DNA from: a virus
Direction: 5' to 3' (one strand)
DNA: 57,530 nucleotides
IMG/VR virus record: IMGVR_UViG_3300025870_000017
Location: 1-57,530 of that record
Shown: positions 5,827 to 14,074 of the stretch, piece after piece
How the letters are laid out: each line of letters begins with the position of its first letter
Numbering within the stretch: position 1 is the first letter of the stretch
Position numbers and translations under genes: made by a program
Notes under the pieces: model-generated
Database searches by the model: none
Seen by the model: only the letters and a program-made list of their open reading frames with translations
Told to the model about the DNA's origin: nothing

Positions 5827-7480
5827 GATCTATCTAGGTAATCCTAACCTAAAGAGGGCTAACGTAGCACAGAGCTTCACCGATGAGCAGGTGGCAGAGT
5901 TTATCAAGTGCTCTAAGGATCCTGTCTACTTTATTAAAAACTACATCCAAATCATCTCGCTGGATCGTGGTTTGATTCCATTTGAGTTGTACGACTTCCA
6001 GGAGTCGATGGTCGAAAGATTTCATGCGAATAGATTTAATATTGCAAAACTACCACGACAGTCAGGTAAGTCAACTGTTGTTACTGCATATCTGCTGTGG
6101 TATATCATTTTTAATGACAATGTTAACGTAGCAATCCTTGCTAACAAGGCAGCTACGGCACGAGAGATGTTACAACGTTTGCAACTATCCTATGAAAACC
6201 TCCCAAACTGGCTCCAACAAGGAGTCGTCAACTGGAACAGGGGCAGTCTCGAATTGGAAAACGGAAGCAAGATTATGGCTGCTTCTACTTCAGCTTCTGC
6301 CGTCCGTGGTATGTCTTTTAACATCATATTTCTGGATGAATTCGCCTTTATACCAACGCATATTGCTGACGAGTTCTTTAGCTCTGTGTATCCTACTATT
6401 AGTTCTGGTAAATCTACCAAAGTAATTATCATCTCCACGCCCAAGGGGATGAATATGTTTTACAAACTCTGGCATGATGCAGAGAAGGGCAAGAATGAAT
6501 ACACTACTACAGAAGTCCACTGGTCTGAGGTGCCTGGTAGGGATGCTGCATGGAAAGAGCAGACCATTCGCAACACGTCTGAAGAGCAGTTTAACCAGGA
6601 ATTTGAATGTGAATTTCTGGGATCGGTTAACACCCTCATTACATCATCTAAACTAAAAACTTTGGTATACGATGATCCTGTGAAGTCCAATCAAGGACTA
6701 GATGTGTATGAAGATCCAATAACCGATCATACTTATGTATGCACAGTGGACGTTGCTCGTGGTATAACTAAAGATTACTCAGCATTCTGTGTATTTGATA
6801 CTACCACGATCCCATATAAGTTAGTAGCGAAGTATAGAAACAATAAAATTAAACCATTACTCTTCCCCAACATCATTCATCAGGTAGTGACGAGTTATAA
6901 TCATGCCTTTACCTTGATTGAGGTTAATGATATTGGTGGACAGGTAGCAGATATCATGCAGTTTGATCTGGAGTATGATAACCTCCTGATGTCATCCATG
7001 CGTGGACGTGCTGGGCAGGTTGTTGGTCAGGGATTCTCTGGGTCTAAGGTGCAACTAGGTGTCAAGATGTCTACCACAGTCAAGAAGACTGGGTGTGCAA
7101 ACATGAAACAGTTGATTGAGGATGACAAACTTATCTTTACTGACTATGATATCATTGCTGAGTTAACTACATTCATCCAGAAGGGACAGGCATGGGAAGC
7201 CGAAGAAGGATGTAATGATGACCTCTCTATGTGTCTGGTCATATTCTCTTGGTTAGCGACCTCAGACTACTTCAGAGAGCTGCATGACAACGATGTCAGG
7301 ACGCGAATGTATCTGGAGCAGAAGGAAGCAATCGAAGCAGACATGGCACCGTTTGGATTTATGGATGATGGTCTTCAAGAAGAAGTAACCGTAGATCCAC
7401 AAGGACAGACATGGCATAATGCAGAAAGAGATTCTATTGCTGAGTATGGCGACATGTCGTATATGTGGGATTACCAATGA
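5813..7480 (+). CDS. 17: Terminase large subunit (gp17)
   Basis: 555 residues (T4 gp17 is 610). The ATPase domain has Walker A LPRQSGKST (residues 80-88), Walker B IIFLDEF (171-177) with the catalytic Glu, and the coupling motif STPKG (209-213). The C-terminal nuclease domain starts with VDVARGITKDYSA (Asp 313) and continues through LIEVNDIGG. The protein packages concatemeric DNA into proheads and cuts it, docked on the portal gp20 encoded downstream. It opens the head-tail gene block in the order typical of T4-like cyanophages. Confidence 0.97.
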   Translation: MSQNEIYLGNPNLKRANVAQSFTDEQVAEFIKCSKDPVYFIKNYIQIISLDRGLIPFELYDFQESMVERFHANRFNIAKLPRQSGKSTVVTAYLLWYIIFNDNVNVAILANKAATAREMLQRLQLSYENLPNWLQQGVVNWNRGSLELENGSKIMAASTSASAVRGMSFNIIFLDEFAFIPTHIADEFFSSVYPTISSGKSTKVIIISTPKGMNMFYKLWHDAEKGKNEYTTTEVHWSEVPGRDAAWKEQTIRNTSEEQFNQEFECEFLGSVNTLITSSKLKTLVYDDPVKSNQGLDVYEDPITDHTYVCTVDVARGITKDYSAFCVFDTTTIPYKLVAKYRNNKIKPLLFPNIIHQVVTSYNHAFTLIEVNDIGGQVADIMQFDLEYDNLLMSSMRGRAGQVVGQGFSGSKVQLGVKMSTTVKKTGCANMKQLIEDDKLIFTDYDIIAELTTFIQKGQAWEAEEGCNDDLSMCLVIFSWLATSDYFRELHDNDVRTRMYLEQKEAIEADMAPFGFMDDGLQEEVTVDPQGQTWHNAERDSIAEYGDMSYMWDYQ

Positions 7481-7662
7481 GTAGCGAATTTGATTACGTT
7501 GAAGCACCTACCGAAGGTGAAGTTGATAAGTGGGGGTTTACTATTAAACCATCTATCAGCGATGAAGAATGCATTCTCCGTTGTATAAAGAATGCACCTG
7601 AAGGATGTGATAAAAAACAAGTTGCCAGATTGGTGCGGGAATGGACTTTGAAAATGACCTAG
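7477..7662 (+). CDS. Small hypothetical protein after gene 17
   Basis: 61 residues from the ATG overlapping the terminase stop (ATGA). FDYVEAPTEGEVDKWGFTIK is followed by a helical part, ISDEECILRCIKNAP and QVARLVREWTLK. No family recognised. It overlaps the next zinc-finger-like gene by 22 bases. Position between genes 17 and 18 is a usual place for small accessory genes in cyanophages. Confidence 0.6.
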   Translation: MSSEFDYVEAPTEGEVDKWGFTIKPSISDEECILRCIKNAPEGCDKKQVARLVREWTLKMT

Positions 7663-7868
7663 AGTTAGAAGAGTTTCTATTTGTAGATAGGCAGTGTCGC
7701 AAGTGTCTTCGCACCCTGTCACTGGTAGATCATTTCTATAAGACTAGACCTGATAGAGGTAAGAATCTTTCAGCGTATTCATACACCTGTAAACAGTGTC
7801 AAGTAAAGCGTAATGCTGCTAACAGGAAGAAGACAAAGACGTGGATTACTGAGTATCCTGACTGGTGA
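7641..7868 (+). CDS. Zinc-ribbon-like small protein
   Basis: 75 residues. CRKC and CKQC, about 30 residues apart, form two C-x2-C knuckles of a four-Cys zinc site, with a linker DHFYKTRPDRGKNLSAYSYT and a basic tail KRNAANRKKTKTW. The layout resembles the small zinc-binding proteins, some HNH-derived, common in phages, but no catalytic His pair is visible. DNA or RNA binding is plausible, not shown. It precedes the late promoter of gene 18. Confidence 0.65.
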   Translation: MDFENDLELEEFLFVDRQCRKCLRTLSLVDHFYKTRPDRGKNLSAYSYTCKQCQVKRNAANRKKTKTWITEYPDW

Positions 7869-7904
7869 TTTCGTCTTGTTTACCCTCTGAAAAACACCGT
7901 TATT

Positions 7905-7911
7905 CTAAATA
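7905..7911 (+). promoter_or_regulatory. Late promoter (CTAAATA) for gene 18
   Basis: CTAAATA 41 bases before the gene 18 ATG, in the only non-coding gap of the area. It is one base from the T4 late -10 box TATAAATA recognised by gp55, and copies recur before other late genes in this window. A GGAGAA Shine-Dalgarno sequence follows at 7940-7945. Confidence 0.6.
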
Positions 7912-7951
7912 GTTTCAGCATCCGACTAGGAATCTAATCAGGAGAATCTAA

Positions 7952-10723
7952 ATGGCATCAACACAACTTTCACCAGGGGTTGTTGTACTTGAAAGAGATC
8001 TAACCTCCGTAGCCAACGCAACAGTTGATAATGTTGCTGCTATTGTGGGATCCTTTGAAAAAGGACCCGTTGAGGCAATGACCACGATCACCAGTGAGCG
8101 CGAGCTCCTGTCGGTCTTCGGTCGTCCAAACGAGTATAACTACGAGTACTGGTTCACAGCAGCACAATTCTTGCTGTATGGCGGCACCTTAAAGGTGGTC
8201 CGTGCGATGAACAACTCGCTCAAGAACGCAATCGATACCGCACAGTTTATCGTTGCAACTTTCAGCAGCACCGACACTACACTTACTGTTGCAGCAGCAA
8301 CCGATCTGGACGTTAACGATTTGCTCCTTGTGGATGCAGAATTGTTGGTTGTCCAGGCAGTCTCTGGTAACGACGTTACCGTGCTTCGTGGTCAACTCGC
8401 AACATCCGCTGCATCTCACGCTGCCGCTGCTCCAATCACTTTGATTGAGCCTGCTGGCACATCATCGACTATTAACGAAGGATCTACCTTCACCGACGCT
8501 GACACCACTCTTACAGTGACCTCTGCAACCACCCTTGGTGGCGGCACCAACTCTTACATTAGAGTTGACGACGAGATCATGCAGATCACTGGTGTTTCTG
8601 GCGACAACCTTAACGTTACTCGCGGTCTTCTCGGCACCACTGCTTCGGCACACACCGATGGATCTACTGTCTCTCTGCAGCTGGTTACAGCACAGAAGAC
8701 TGAGATCAACGAAACAACTGCAACTGGTATCACTGCTCCTCTTGTCAAGAATGACGACGAGTATGAGACCAACGTTGAAAACGCAGCAAACAACTGGAAG
8801 TGGGCAGCAAAATCTGCTGGTCTCCATGGTAACTCACTCCGCGTGGTGATCACCGACGCTGGTGCTGATCAGGTCCTGTCTTTGGCACAACCTACTAGCA
8901 CTGAGTGGCAATTCACTAACGGTGCTGAGGTTGCATACTCTGCAGCAAACATCTACGGTAAGGTCTACGACTACGCTACTATCGTAACTGTTGTTGACGA
9001 TTCTACTCTGATTGGATCCTTCGAGAAGGACAACTACATCACTGCTGTTAGTGGTGGTGTTACTGGTCGCGTCGTTGCTTACGATCCTGAGACTCGTTTC
9101 CTTGAAGTCGCTATCGATACTTCCTCCGCTGACGTGCTGGAAGTTGGTGACACGATCTCCGAGTTGGCAAACAACAGCAACGCTCCTGGCAGTGCAACTG
9201 GTGATGCTGCTACGGTTGAGGCAATCCGTCGTGAGTTGAGAGTTTCTCTCAATCCTGGATCTCCTATCTTCCAAGCAAACCAGAATGTCTCTGATGCAAA
9301 CTCTGCTTCTGTGCTGGTTGCCGCAGTCGAAAATGACTACGACACCCGCCTTTATGGAGTAAACCAGAGATGGGCAAACATTGCTCCTCGTCCTACCACT
9401 TCTGCATATACAGAAGATCGTGGTGGTTATAACGACCTGATGCACGTCCTGGTGCTTGATGGCGACGGCAAACTGACTGGCACACCTGGCGCTCTCCTTG
9501 AGAAGCACCTCAACGTGTCTAAGGCAAGTGATGCTAAGTCTCCTCAGGGTGATAACATCTACTACAAGAATGTTATTAAGCAATTCTCGCAATTCCTGTA
9601 TTGGGGATCGCATGAAGTTAATAACATCTATGATCGCGACACCAACACTACGGGTAGTTTCGGTCTGACTGGTGTTAACAGAGAGTTTGACTTGATTAAG
9701 TCTGACAACTCCCTCAACAACCTCGATGACCCAACTGGTCTCAACCCCCTCGCCGTGCCTCTGGTTGGCACAAAGGGTCGCGCAACTCTGCGTTACGCTC
9801 TCCAAGGTGGCGTTGATGGTTACACCATCTCACGTCCTAACATCTTGGGTGCATACAGTCTCTTCAACGATGCTGAAACGGTCCAGCTGGATTACATCCT
9901 GCAGGGTCCTAGCATGAATAGTTTGAATGATACTATCGCTAAGGCGCAACACATCATCGGCATTGCAGATGCCCGTAAGGATTGTATCGCTTTCATCTCG
10001 CCATATAGAGGTGATATTGTTGGACAATCTTCTACACCTCAAATCGTGACACGCACGGTTGAGTATTTCGATCAACTTGGATCTTCCTCGTATACTGTCT
10101 TCGATAACAACTACAAGTATATCTACGACAAGTATAACGATGTCTATCGTTACATTCCTTGTAACGGTGACATGGCAGGTCTTGTCCTGAGCACCACTCT
10201 TAATCAAGAGCCTTGGTTCTCACCTGCAGGTTTCAACCGTGGTAACCTGAGAAACAGCATCAAACTTGCTTATTCTCCTTTGAAGGATCACAGAGATCTG
10301 CTTTATGCAGCAAGAGTTAACCCCATCGTCGCATTCCCTGGTCAGGGTATGGTCCTCTTCGGAGACAAGACTGCACTGGGTTATCAATCTGCATTCGACA
10401 GAATCAACGTCCGCCGTCTCTTCCTCGTTATCGAAGAAGCGATCAGTAACGCTGCTAAGACTCAACTCTTTGAATTGAATGATGAGTTTACTCGCCAACA
10501 ATTCAAGAACATCGTTGAGCCTTTCCTGAGATCTGTCCAATCACGTCGTGGTATTGTTGACTTCTTGGTTGTCTGTGATGGCACCAACAACCCTGCAGAA
10601 GCAATTGACCGTGGTGAATTCTACGCTGAGATCTTTGTGAAACCCACAAGATCCATCAACTTCATCACCTTGACCTTCACGGCAACAAGGACTGGCGCAA
10701 GCTTCACAGAGCTCGTCTCCTGA
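7952..10723 (+). CDS. 18: Tail sheath protein (gp18)
   Basis: 923 residues, far longer than T4 gp18 (659). The N-terminal SPGVVVLERDLT and AAIVGSFEKGPVEAMTTI and the C-terminal block (FVKPTRSINFITLTFTATRTG) are the conserved sheath ends. The protein forms the contractile tube around gp19. The extra length is partly a tandem pair of about 60-residue beta-rich modules near residues 107-164 and 183-241, each with DTTLTV, a VDxE/VDDE strand and a LRGQL/TRGLL turn. A further variable region covers about 250-460. Such insertions in sheath proteins usually face outward. High GC and regular codon use mark it as strongly expressed. It is followed after 49 bases by gene 19. Confidence 0.95.
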   Translation: MASTQLSPGVVVLERDLTSVANATVDNVAAIVGSFEKGPVEAMTTITSERELLSVFGRPNEYNYEYWFTAAQFLLYGGTLKVVRAMNNSLKNAIDTAQFIVATFSSTDTTLTVAAATDLDVNDLLLVDAELLVVQAVSGNDVTVLRGQLATSAASHAAAAPITLIEPAGTSSTINEGSTFTDADTTLTVTSATTLGGGTNSYIRVDDEIMQITGVSGDNLNVTRGLLGTTASAHTDGSTVSLQLVTAQKTEINETTATGITAPLVKNDDEYETNVENAANNWKWAAKSAGLHGNSLRVVITDAGADQVLSLAQPTSTEWQFTNGAEVAYSAANIYGKVYDYATIVTVVDDSTLIGSFEKDNYITAVSGGVTGRVVAYDPETRFLEVAIDTSSADVLEVGDTISELANNSNAPGSATGDAATVEAIRRELRVSLNPGSPIFQANQNVSDANSASVLVAAVENDYDTRLYGVNQRWANIAPRPTTSAYTEDRGGYNDLMHVLVLDGDGKLTGTPGALLEKHLNVSKASDAKSPQGDNIYYKNVIKQFSQFLYWGSHEVNNIYDRDTNTTGSFGLTGVNREFDLIKSDNSLNNLDDPTGLNPLAVPLVGTKGRATLRYALQGGVDGYTISRPNILGAYSLFNDAETVQLDYILQGPSMNSLNDTIAKAQHIIGIADARKDCIAFISPYRGDIVGQSSTPQIVTRTVEYFDQLGSSSYTVFDNNYKYIYDKYNDVYRYIPCNGDMAGLVLSTTLNQEPWFSPAGFNRGNLRNSIKLAYSPLKDHRDLLYAARVNPIVAFPGQGMVLFGDKTALGYQSAFDRINVRRLFLVIEEAISNAAKTQLFELNDEFTRQQFKNIVEPFLRSVQSRRGIVDFLVVCDGTNNPAEAIDRGEFYAEIFVKPTRSINFITLTFTATRTGASFTELVS
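8270..8674 (+). repeat. Tandem duplicated module inside gene 18
   Basis: Two copies encoding related segments: about 8270-8443 (STDTTLTVAAATDL ... VTVLRGQLATSAASHA) and about 8498-8674 (DADTTLTVTSATTL ... LNVTRGLLGTTASAHT). They align over their whole length at protein level (DTTLTV, V-D-E, VSG-N-L/V, RG-L-TSA-H) with clear divergence, so the duplication is old. It is seen only in the variable outer region of the sheath. Confidence 0.7.
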
Positions 10724-10772
10724 TCATCTAACCATCTAAACCCCATTACATAACAATCGGAGTATCAACCTA

Positions 10773-11450
10773 ATGGCTGACAAATACCCAGGGCAGACAG
10801 AAGGCAAGACGGTCAACGCACCAATCCTTGACTTCAGAAACAGAATCGGGGACCTAGCCCGCCCCAACCTTTTCCAAGTGGAAATCGGTTTCCCAGGAAT
10901 CGTCGATGAAGGCACCCCTGCATCGGGTGCCACACCTGGATCTCAAGAAAAGCGTCAGCAGGAAACTGCTGGTGCTTCCCAGGCAGGATCTTCTGCCTCA
11001 TCTGGATCTCTTGCCACCTTCCTTGTGAAGGCAGCAAACATTCCCGCTTCTACAGTGGGTGTGATTGAGGTTCCTTACAGAGGTAGGACACTCAAGATCG
11101 CTGGTGACAGAACCTTCGAGCCATGGACAGTTACTGTCCTCAACGACAAAGGATTCGCACTGCGCTCTAAGTTTGAAGAGTGGTCTACTAAGATCCAAAA
11201 CCTGCAGCAAAACCTGCAAACTCCTCGCACCATTGGCGAATATCAGTCTAGCGCACTTGTGCGTCAGTATGATCGTCAAGGCGGCGTGGTCAGATCGTAT
11301 CAGTTTGTTGGCATCTGGCCTTCAAACATCAGTGCAATTGACCTTGCATGGGATAGCAACGATACTCCTGAAGAGTATACTGTTGAATTCCAGGTCCAGT
11401 ACTGGACATACGCCAACGATAACAACGCTGGTAACTCTGTTGATGCGTGA
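10773..11450 (+). CDS. 19: Tail tube protein (gp19)
   Basis: 225 residues versus 163 in T4. Conserved tube-protein features are LARPNLFQVEIGFPG near the N-terminus, KAANIPASTVGVIEVPYRGR, FEPWTVTVLNDKGF, and a C-terminal YTVEFQVQYWTY strand. It forms the inner tail tube through which DNA passes. The extra length is largely a Gly/Ser/Ala/Gln-rich insertion at about residues 47-75 (GTPASGATPGS, GASQAGSSASSGS), an unusual flexible loop. It has its own GGAG Shine-Dalgarno sequence but no obvious late promoter in the 49-base gap, so it is probably read from the gene 18 promoter. Confidence 0.93.
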   Translation: MADKYPGQTEGKTVNAPILDFRNRIGDLARPNLFQVEIGFPGIVDEGTPASGATPGSQEKRQQETAGASQAGSSASSGSLATFLVKAANIPASTVGVIEVPYRGRTLKIAGDRTFEPWTVTVLNDKGFALRSKFEEWSTKIQNLQQNLQTPRTIGEYQSSALVRQYDRQGGVVRSYQFVGIWPSNISAIDLAWDSNDTPEEYTVEFQVQYWTYANDNNAGNSVDA

Positions 11451-11460
11451 TTTAATCACG

Positions 11461-11468
11461 TATAAATA
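11461..11468 (+). promoter_or_regulatory. Late promoter (TATAAATA) for gene 20
   Basis: A perfect T4-type late box TATAAATA lies 25 bases before the gene 20 ATG, in the short gap after gene 19. This is the best match to the gp55 recognition sequence in the area. Confidence 0.8.
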
Positions 11469-11493
11469 ATTGATAATGTATAGGGACAGTTGA

Positions 11494-13128
11494 ATGTCAC
11501 AACTATTTGGTTATTCCCTAGATCGAAAGAAAGGTAAGGGCTCTGCGAAGGGTCCTTCTTTCGTGCATAAAGACAATGACGATGCCGCGCAACCCATTGC
11601 GGCGGGTGGACATTTTGGTCAATATGTAGATCTGGGAGACTCGGCAAACAAGTCGAGCGATGTCGATCTTATTGGTCGGTACCGTGGAATGTCTTTGCAT
11701 CCTGAAGCGGATGCAGCAATTAATGACATTGTGAATGAGGCAATCGCTGGAGATCTTGACGATCACCCTGTTGATATTGAGCTTTCAAATCTTAAAGTGT
11801 CTGATGCAATGAAGACACGCATCCGCGAGGAGTTTGACAACGTACTGTCACTCCTCGATTTTGATAGAAAGGCATACGACATCTTTCGTAGATGGTATAT
11901 CGATGGTCGCCTCTTCTACCATAAGATGATTAACCCTGATAATCCACAGCAAGGGATTACAGAGTTGAGGTATATTGATCCTCGCAAAATCAAGAAAGTT
12001 ATCGAGTATGATAAACCCAAGGATCGCATTTCACCTGCAGATCCACAGGTCAACGTGCTGATTCCTAAGGCAACTGAGTATTATATTTACGCTCCTAAGG
12101 GTCTACGCGGTTACGAAAACAATGGAATCAAGATTGCACCTGATGCAATTTGCTATGCTCACTCAGGGCAACTTGATATGCAGCGCAACACTGTGCTGTC
12201 ACACCTCCATAAAGCAATTAAAGCACTCAATCAACTGAGAATGATTGAGGATTCGCTGGTTATCTATCGTCTCTCTCGCGCACCCGAGCGTAGAATTTTC
12301 TACATCGATGTGGGTAACCTGCCTAAGCAAAAGGCAGAGCAATACCTCAGAGAGGTGATGTCTCGCTATAGAAATAAGTTGGTATACAATGCTGACACTG
12401 GTGAGATTCGTGATGACAAGAAATTCATGTCTATGCTGGAAGATTTCTGGCTGCCAAGACGTGAAGGTGGACGCGGCACTGAGATCACTACACTCCCAGG
12501 TGGACAAAACCTAGGTGAGTTGGAGGATGTCAAGTATTTCCAGAAGAAACTCTACAGGTCACTCAACGTACCTGAGTCACGTCTGGAATCTGACTCGTCT
12601 TTCAATGTCGGTAGGTCTGCAGAGATCACTCGTGACGAAGTTAAATTCCAAAAGTTTGTAGTTAGACTCCGCAAGAAGTTTGGTGATCTGTTTAATGATC
12701 TGCTCAAGACTCAACTTATTCTGAAAGGTGTCTTCACACCTGAAGAGTGGGATGATGCTAAAGAGCATATCCAGTATGACTTTATTGCTGACAACTACTT
12801 CTCCGAGCTGAAAGAGCAGGAGATTATGAATGCTCGTATGGCACTCCTGCAGCAGATGGACCCATTCGTGGGTAAATACTTCTCGCTGGAATACATGCGT
12901 CGTCAGATTCTTAAGCAACCTGATGCCTTATTCAATGACATTGATAAGGATATGGCGCAAGAGATCAAAGACGGTAAGGTCATTGACCCAATGACAATGC
13001 CACAAATGGAAGTCGAGCAAATGGCAATGTCCATGCAACCTGAGCCAGTTGATCCTCAGCAACAAGCTATGGACCAATACGCGCAGCAGGGAATCGATCC
13101 TGCGGATCGTAAAAAAGGAGATTTCTAA
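11494..13128 (+). CDS. 20: Portal vertex protein (gp20)
   Basis: 544 residues (T4: 524). Clear gp20 features are DLIGRYRGMSLHPEADAAIN near residue 55, FRRWYIDGRLFYHKM, ELRYIDPRKIKKV, RIFYIDVGNLPKQKAEQYL, and the LPGGQNLGELEDVKYFQKKL and RLESDSSFNVGRSAEITRDE blocks. The dodecameric portal is the DNA entry point at one capsid vertex, and it nucleates prohead assembly and docks the terminase. The C-terminus is Gln/Met-rich. A late box overlaps its last codons. Confidence 0.97.
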   Translation: MSQLFGYSLDRKKGKGSAKGPSFVHKDNDDAAQPIAAGGHFGQYVDLGDSANKSSDVDLIGRYRGMSLHPEADAAINDIVNEAIAGDLDDHPVDIELSNLKVSDAMKTRIREEFDNVLSLLDFDRKAYDIFRRWYIDGRLFYHKMINPDNPQQGITELRYIDPRKIKKVIEYDKPKDRISPADPQVNVLIPKATEYYIYAPKGLRGYENNGIKIAPDAICYAHSGQLDMQRNTVLSHLHKAIKALNQLRMIEDSLVIYRLSRAPERRIFYIDVGNLPKQKAEQYLREVMSRYRNKLVYNADTGEIRDDKKFMSMLEDFWLPRREGGRGTEITTLPGGQNLGELEDVKYFQKKLYRSLNVPESRLESDSSFNVGRSAEITRDEVKFQKFVVRLRKKFGDLFNDLLKTQLILKGVFTPEEWDDAKEHIQYDFIADNYFSELKEQEIMNARMALLQQMDPFVGKYFSLEYMRRQILKQPDALFNDIDKDMAQEIKDGKVIDPMTMPQMEVEQMAMSMQPEPVDPQQQAMDQYAQQGIDPADRKKGDF

Positions 13129-13131
13129 ATA
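13125..13131 (+). promoter_or_regulatory. Late promoter (CTAAATA) before the prohead core genes
   Basis: CTAAATA overlaps the stop of gene 20, 22 bases before the next ATG at 13154, a spacing that leaves room for a short leader. A second CTAAATA at 13145 is only two bases from the ATG. Confidence 0.5.
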
Positions 13132-13153
13132 GTATTACTGAATTCTAAATATT

Positions 13154-13402
13154 ATGCCAACACAATCCGCGCTTGAGATCGTCAACGCATTGTTTGCAGG
13201 TCAAAAAGATCTGTCAGACTACGTTGATTCTGCTATGAAAATAGTAGCGGTTGATCAAATTGACGCCAAGAAGCAAGAAGTCGGATCCTCAATGTTTAAG
13301 GACCCCGACGAATCACCTGAAGTCGAAGCATCTGCAGAGACTGAGGTAACTGATACCCCACCAGAGGAAACGACAGATGAGACTGATCAGAGAGGAGATT
13401 GA
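13154..13402 (+). CDS. Putative small prohead core protein
   Basis: 82 residues between genes 20 and 21, the position of the T4 core genes 67/68. The N-terminal half is helical (ALEIVNALFAGQKDLSDYVD and SAMKIVAVDQIDAKKQEVG); the C-terminal half is strongly acidic and low in hydrophobics (ESPEVEASAETEVTDTPPEE). T4 gp67 is likewise a small, acidic core protein that helps shape the prohead and is degraded by gp21. The assignment rests on position and composition rather than on clear similarity. The 3' end overlaps gene 21 by 26 bases. Confidence 0.6.
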   Translation: MPTQSALEIVNALFAGQKDLSDYVDSAMKIVAVDQIDAKKQEVGSSMFKDPDESPEVEASAETEVTDTPPEETTDETDQRGD

Positions 13403-14024
13403 ATCCGCTAAGGTAACAATCACTGAAGGTAAGGATGGCAAAAAGCGCCACTTTATCGAAGGTGTTTTCCTGCAGGGTGAGATCAAAAACAGAAATGGTC
13501 GCATGTATCGCGCCGAAACTTTGCAACGTGAAGTTGCTAAATACAACGAGCAATACATCACCAAAGGTCGCGCACTAGGTGAGTTGGGTCATCCTGATGG
13601 TCCTACTATTAATCTTGACCGCGTGTCTCATCTAATTACTTCTCTGCACAGAGAGGGTAACAACTTCGTAGGTAAGGCAAGACTTCTCGATACCCCCATG
13701 GGTAACATCGCTAGAAATCTTCTCGACGAAGGTGTAAAACTAGGTGTATCTTCTAGAGGTCTTGGATCTATCAAGGAAGAAGGTGGTATTAAAGTTGTCG
13801 CTGATGACTTTATGCTTGCCACTGCTGCGGATATCGTAGCAGATCCTTCTGCCCCTGATGCTTTTGTCAATGGCATTATGGAAGGAAGAGAGTGGGTCTA
13901 TGCTGGAGGCGCAATCCAAGAGCAAAGAATCGAGAAGATTAAACAGAGAATTGATAACGCCCACCGTTCTCAGTTGGATGAGATGAAACTTTCCGCGTTT
14001 CACTCCTTCATCAAAAATCTTTAA
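13377..14024 (+). CDS. 21: Prohead core protease (gp21)
   Basis: 215 residues (T4: 212). The family U9 protease signature is visible: NRNGRMYRAETLQREV, LGELGHPDGPTINLDRVSH with the catalytic His, and LGVSSRGLGSI with the nucleophilic Ser, then a VADPSAPDAFV segment. It self-activates inside the prohead and cuts scaffold, core and capsid proteins after (L/I)-x-E. Candidate targets visible here are gp23 (LVTE|AAP), and possibly several uncharacterised proteins listed below. The start is inside the upstream core gene. Confidence 0.96.
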   Translation: MRLIREEIESAKVTITEGKDGKKRHFIEGVFLQGEIKNRNGRMYRAETLQREVAKYNEQYITKGRALGELGHPDGPTINLDRVSHLITSLHREGNNFVGKARLLDTPMGNIARNLLDEGVKLGVSSRGLGSIKEEGGIKVVADDFMLATAADIVADPSAPDAFVNGIMEGREWVYAGGAIQEQRIEKIKQRIDNAHRSQLDEMKLSAFHSFIKNL

Positions 14025-14026
14025 TC

Positions 14027-14034
14027 TATAAATA
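14027..14034 (+). promoter_or_regulatory. Late promoter (TATAAATA) for gene 22
   Basis: A perfect TATAAATA three bases after the gene 21 stop and 40 bases before the gene 22 ATG. A GGAG Shine-Dalgarno sequence follows at 14066-14069. Confidence 0.8.
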
Positions 14035-14074
14035 ACTATAGCAAATATCGCACGTTTGTAAACCAGGAGACAAA

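Noticed and set aside
8834-9805. Long open frame antisense to gene 18 (about 320 codons)
   Set aside because: It mirrors the codon pattern of the highly expressed sheath gene, has no ribosome binding site, no recognisable domain, and lies entirely inside a certain gene.
13145-13151. Second CTAAATA before the prohead core gene
   Set aside because: Only two bases from the ATG at 13154; a transcript from it would start inside the gene, so the copy at 13125 is the better promoter.
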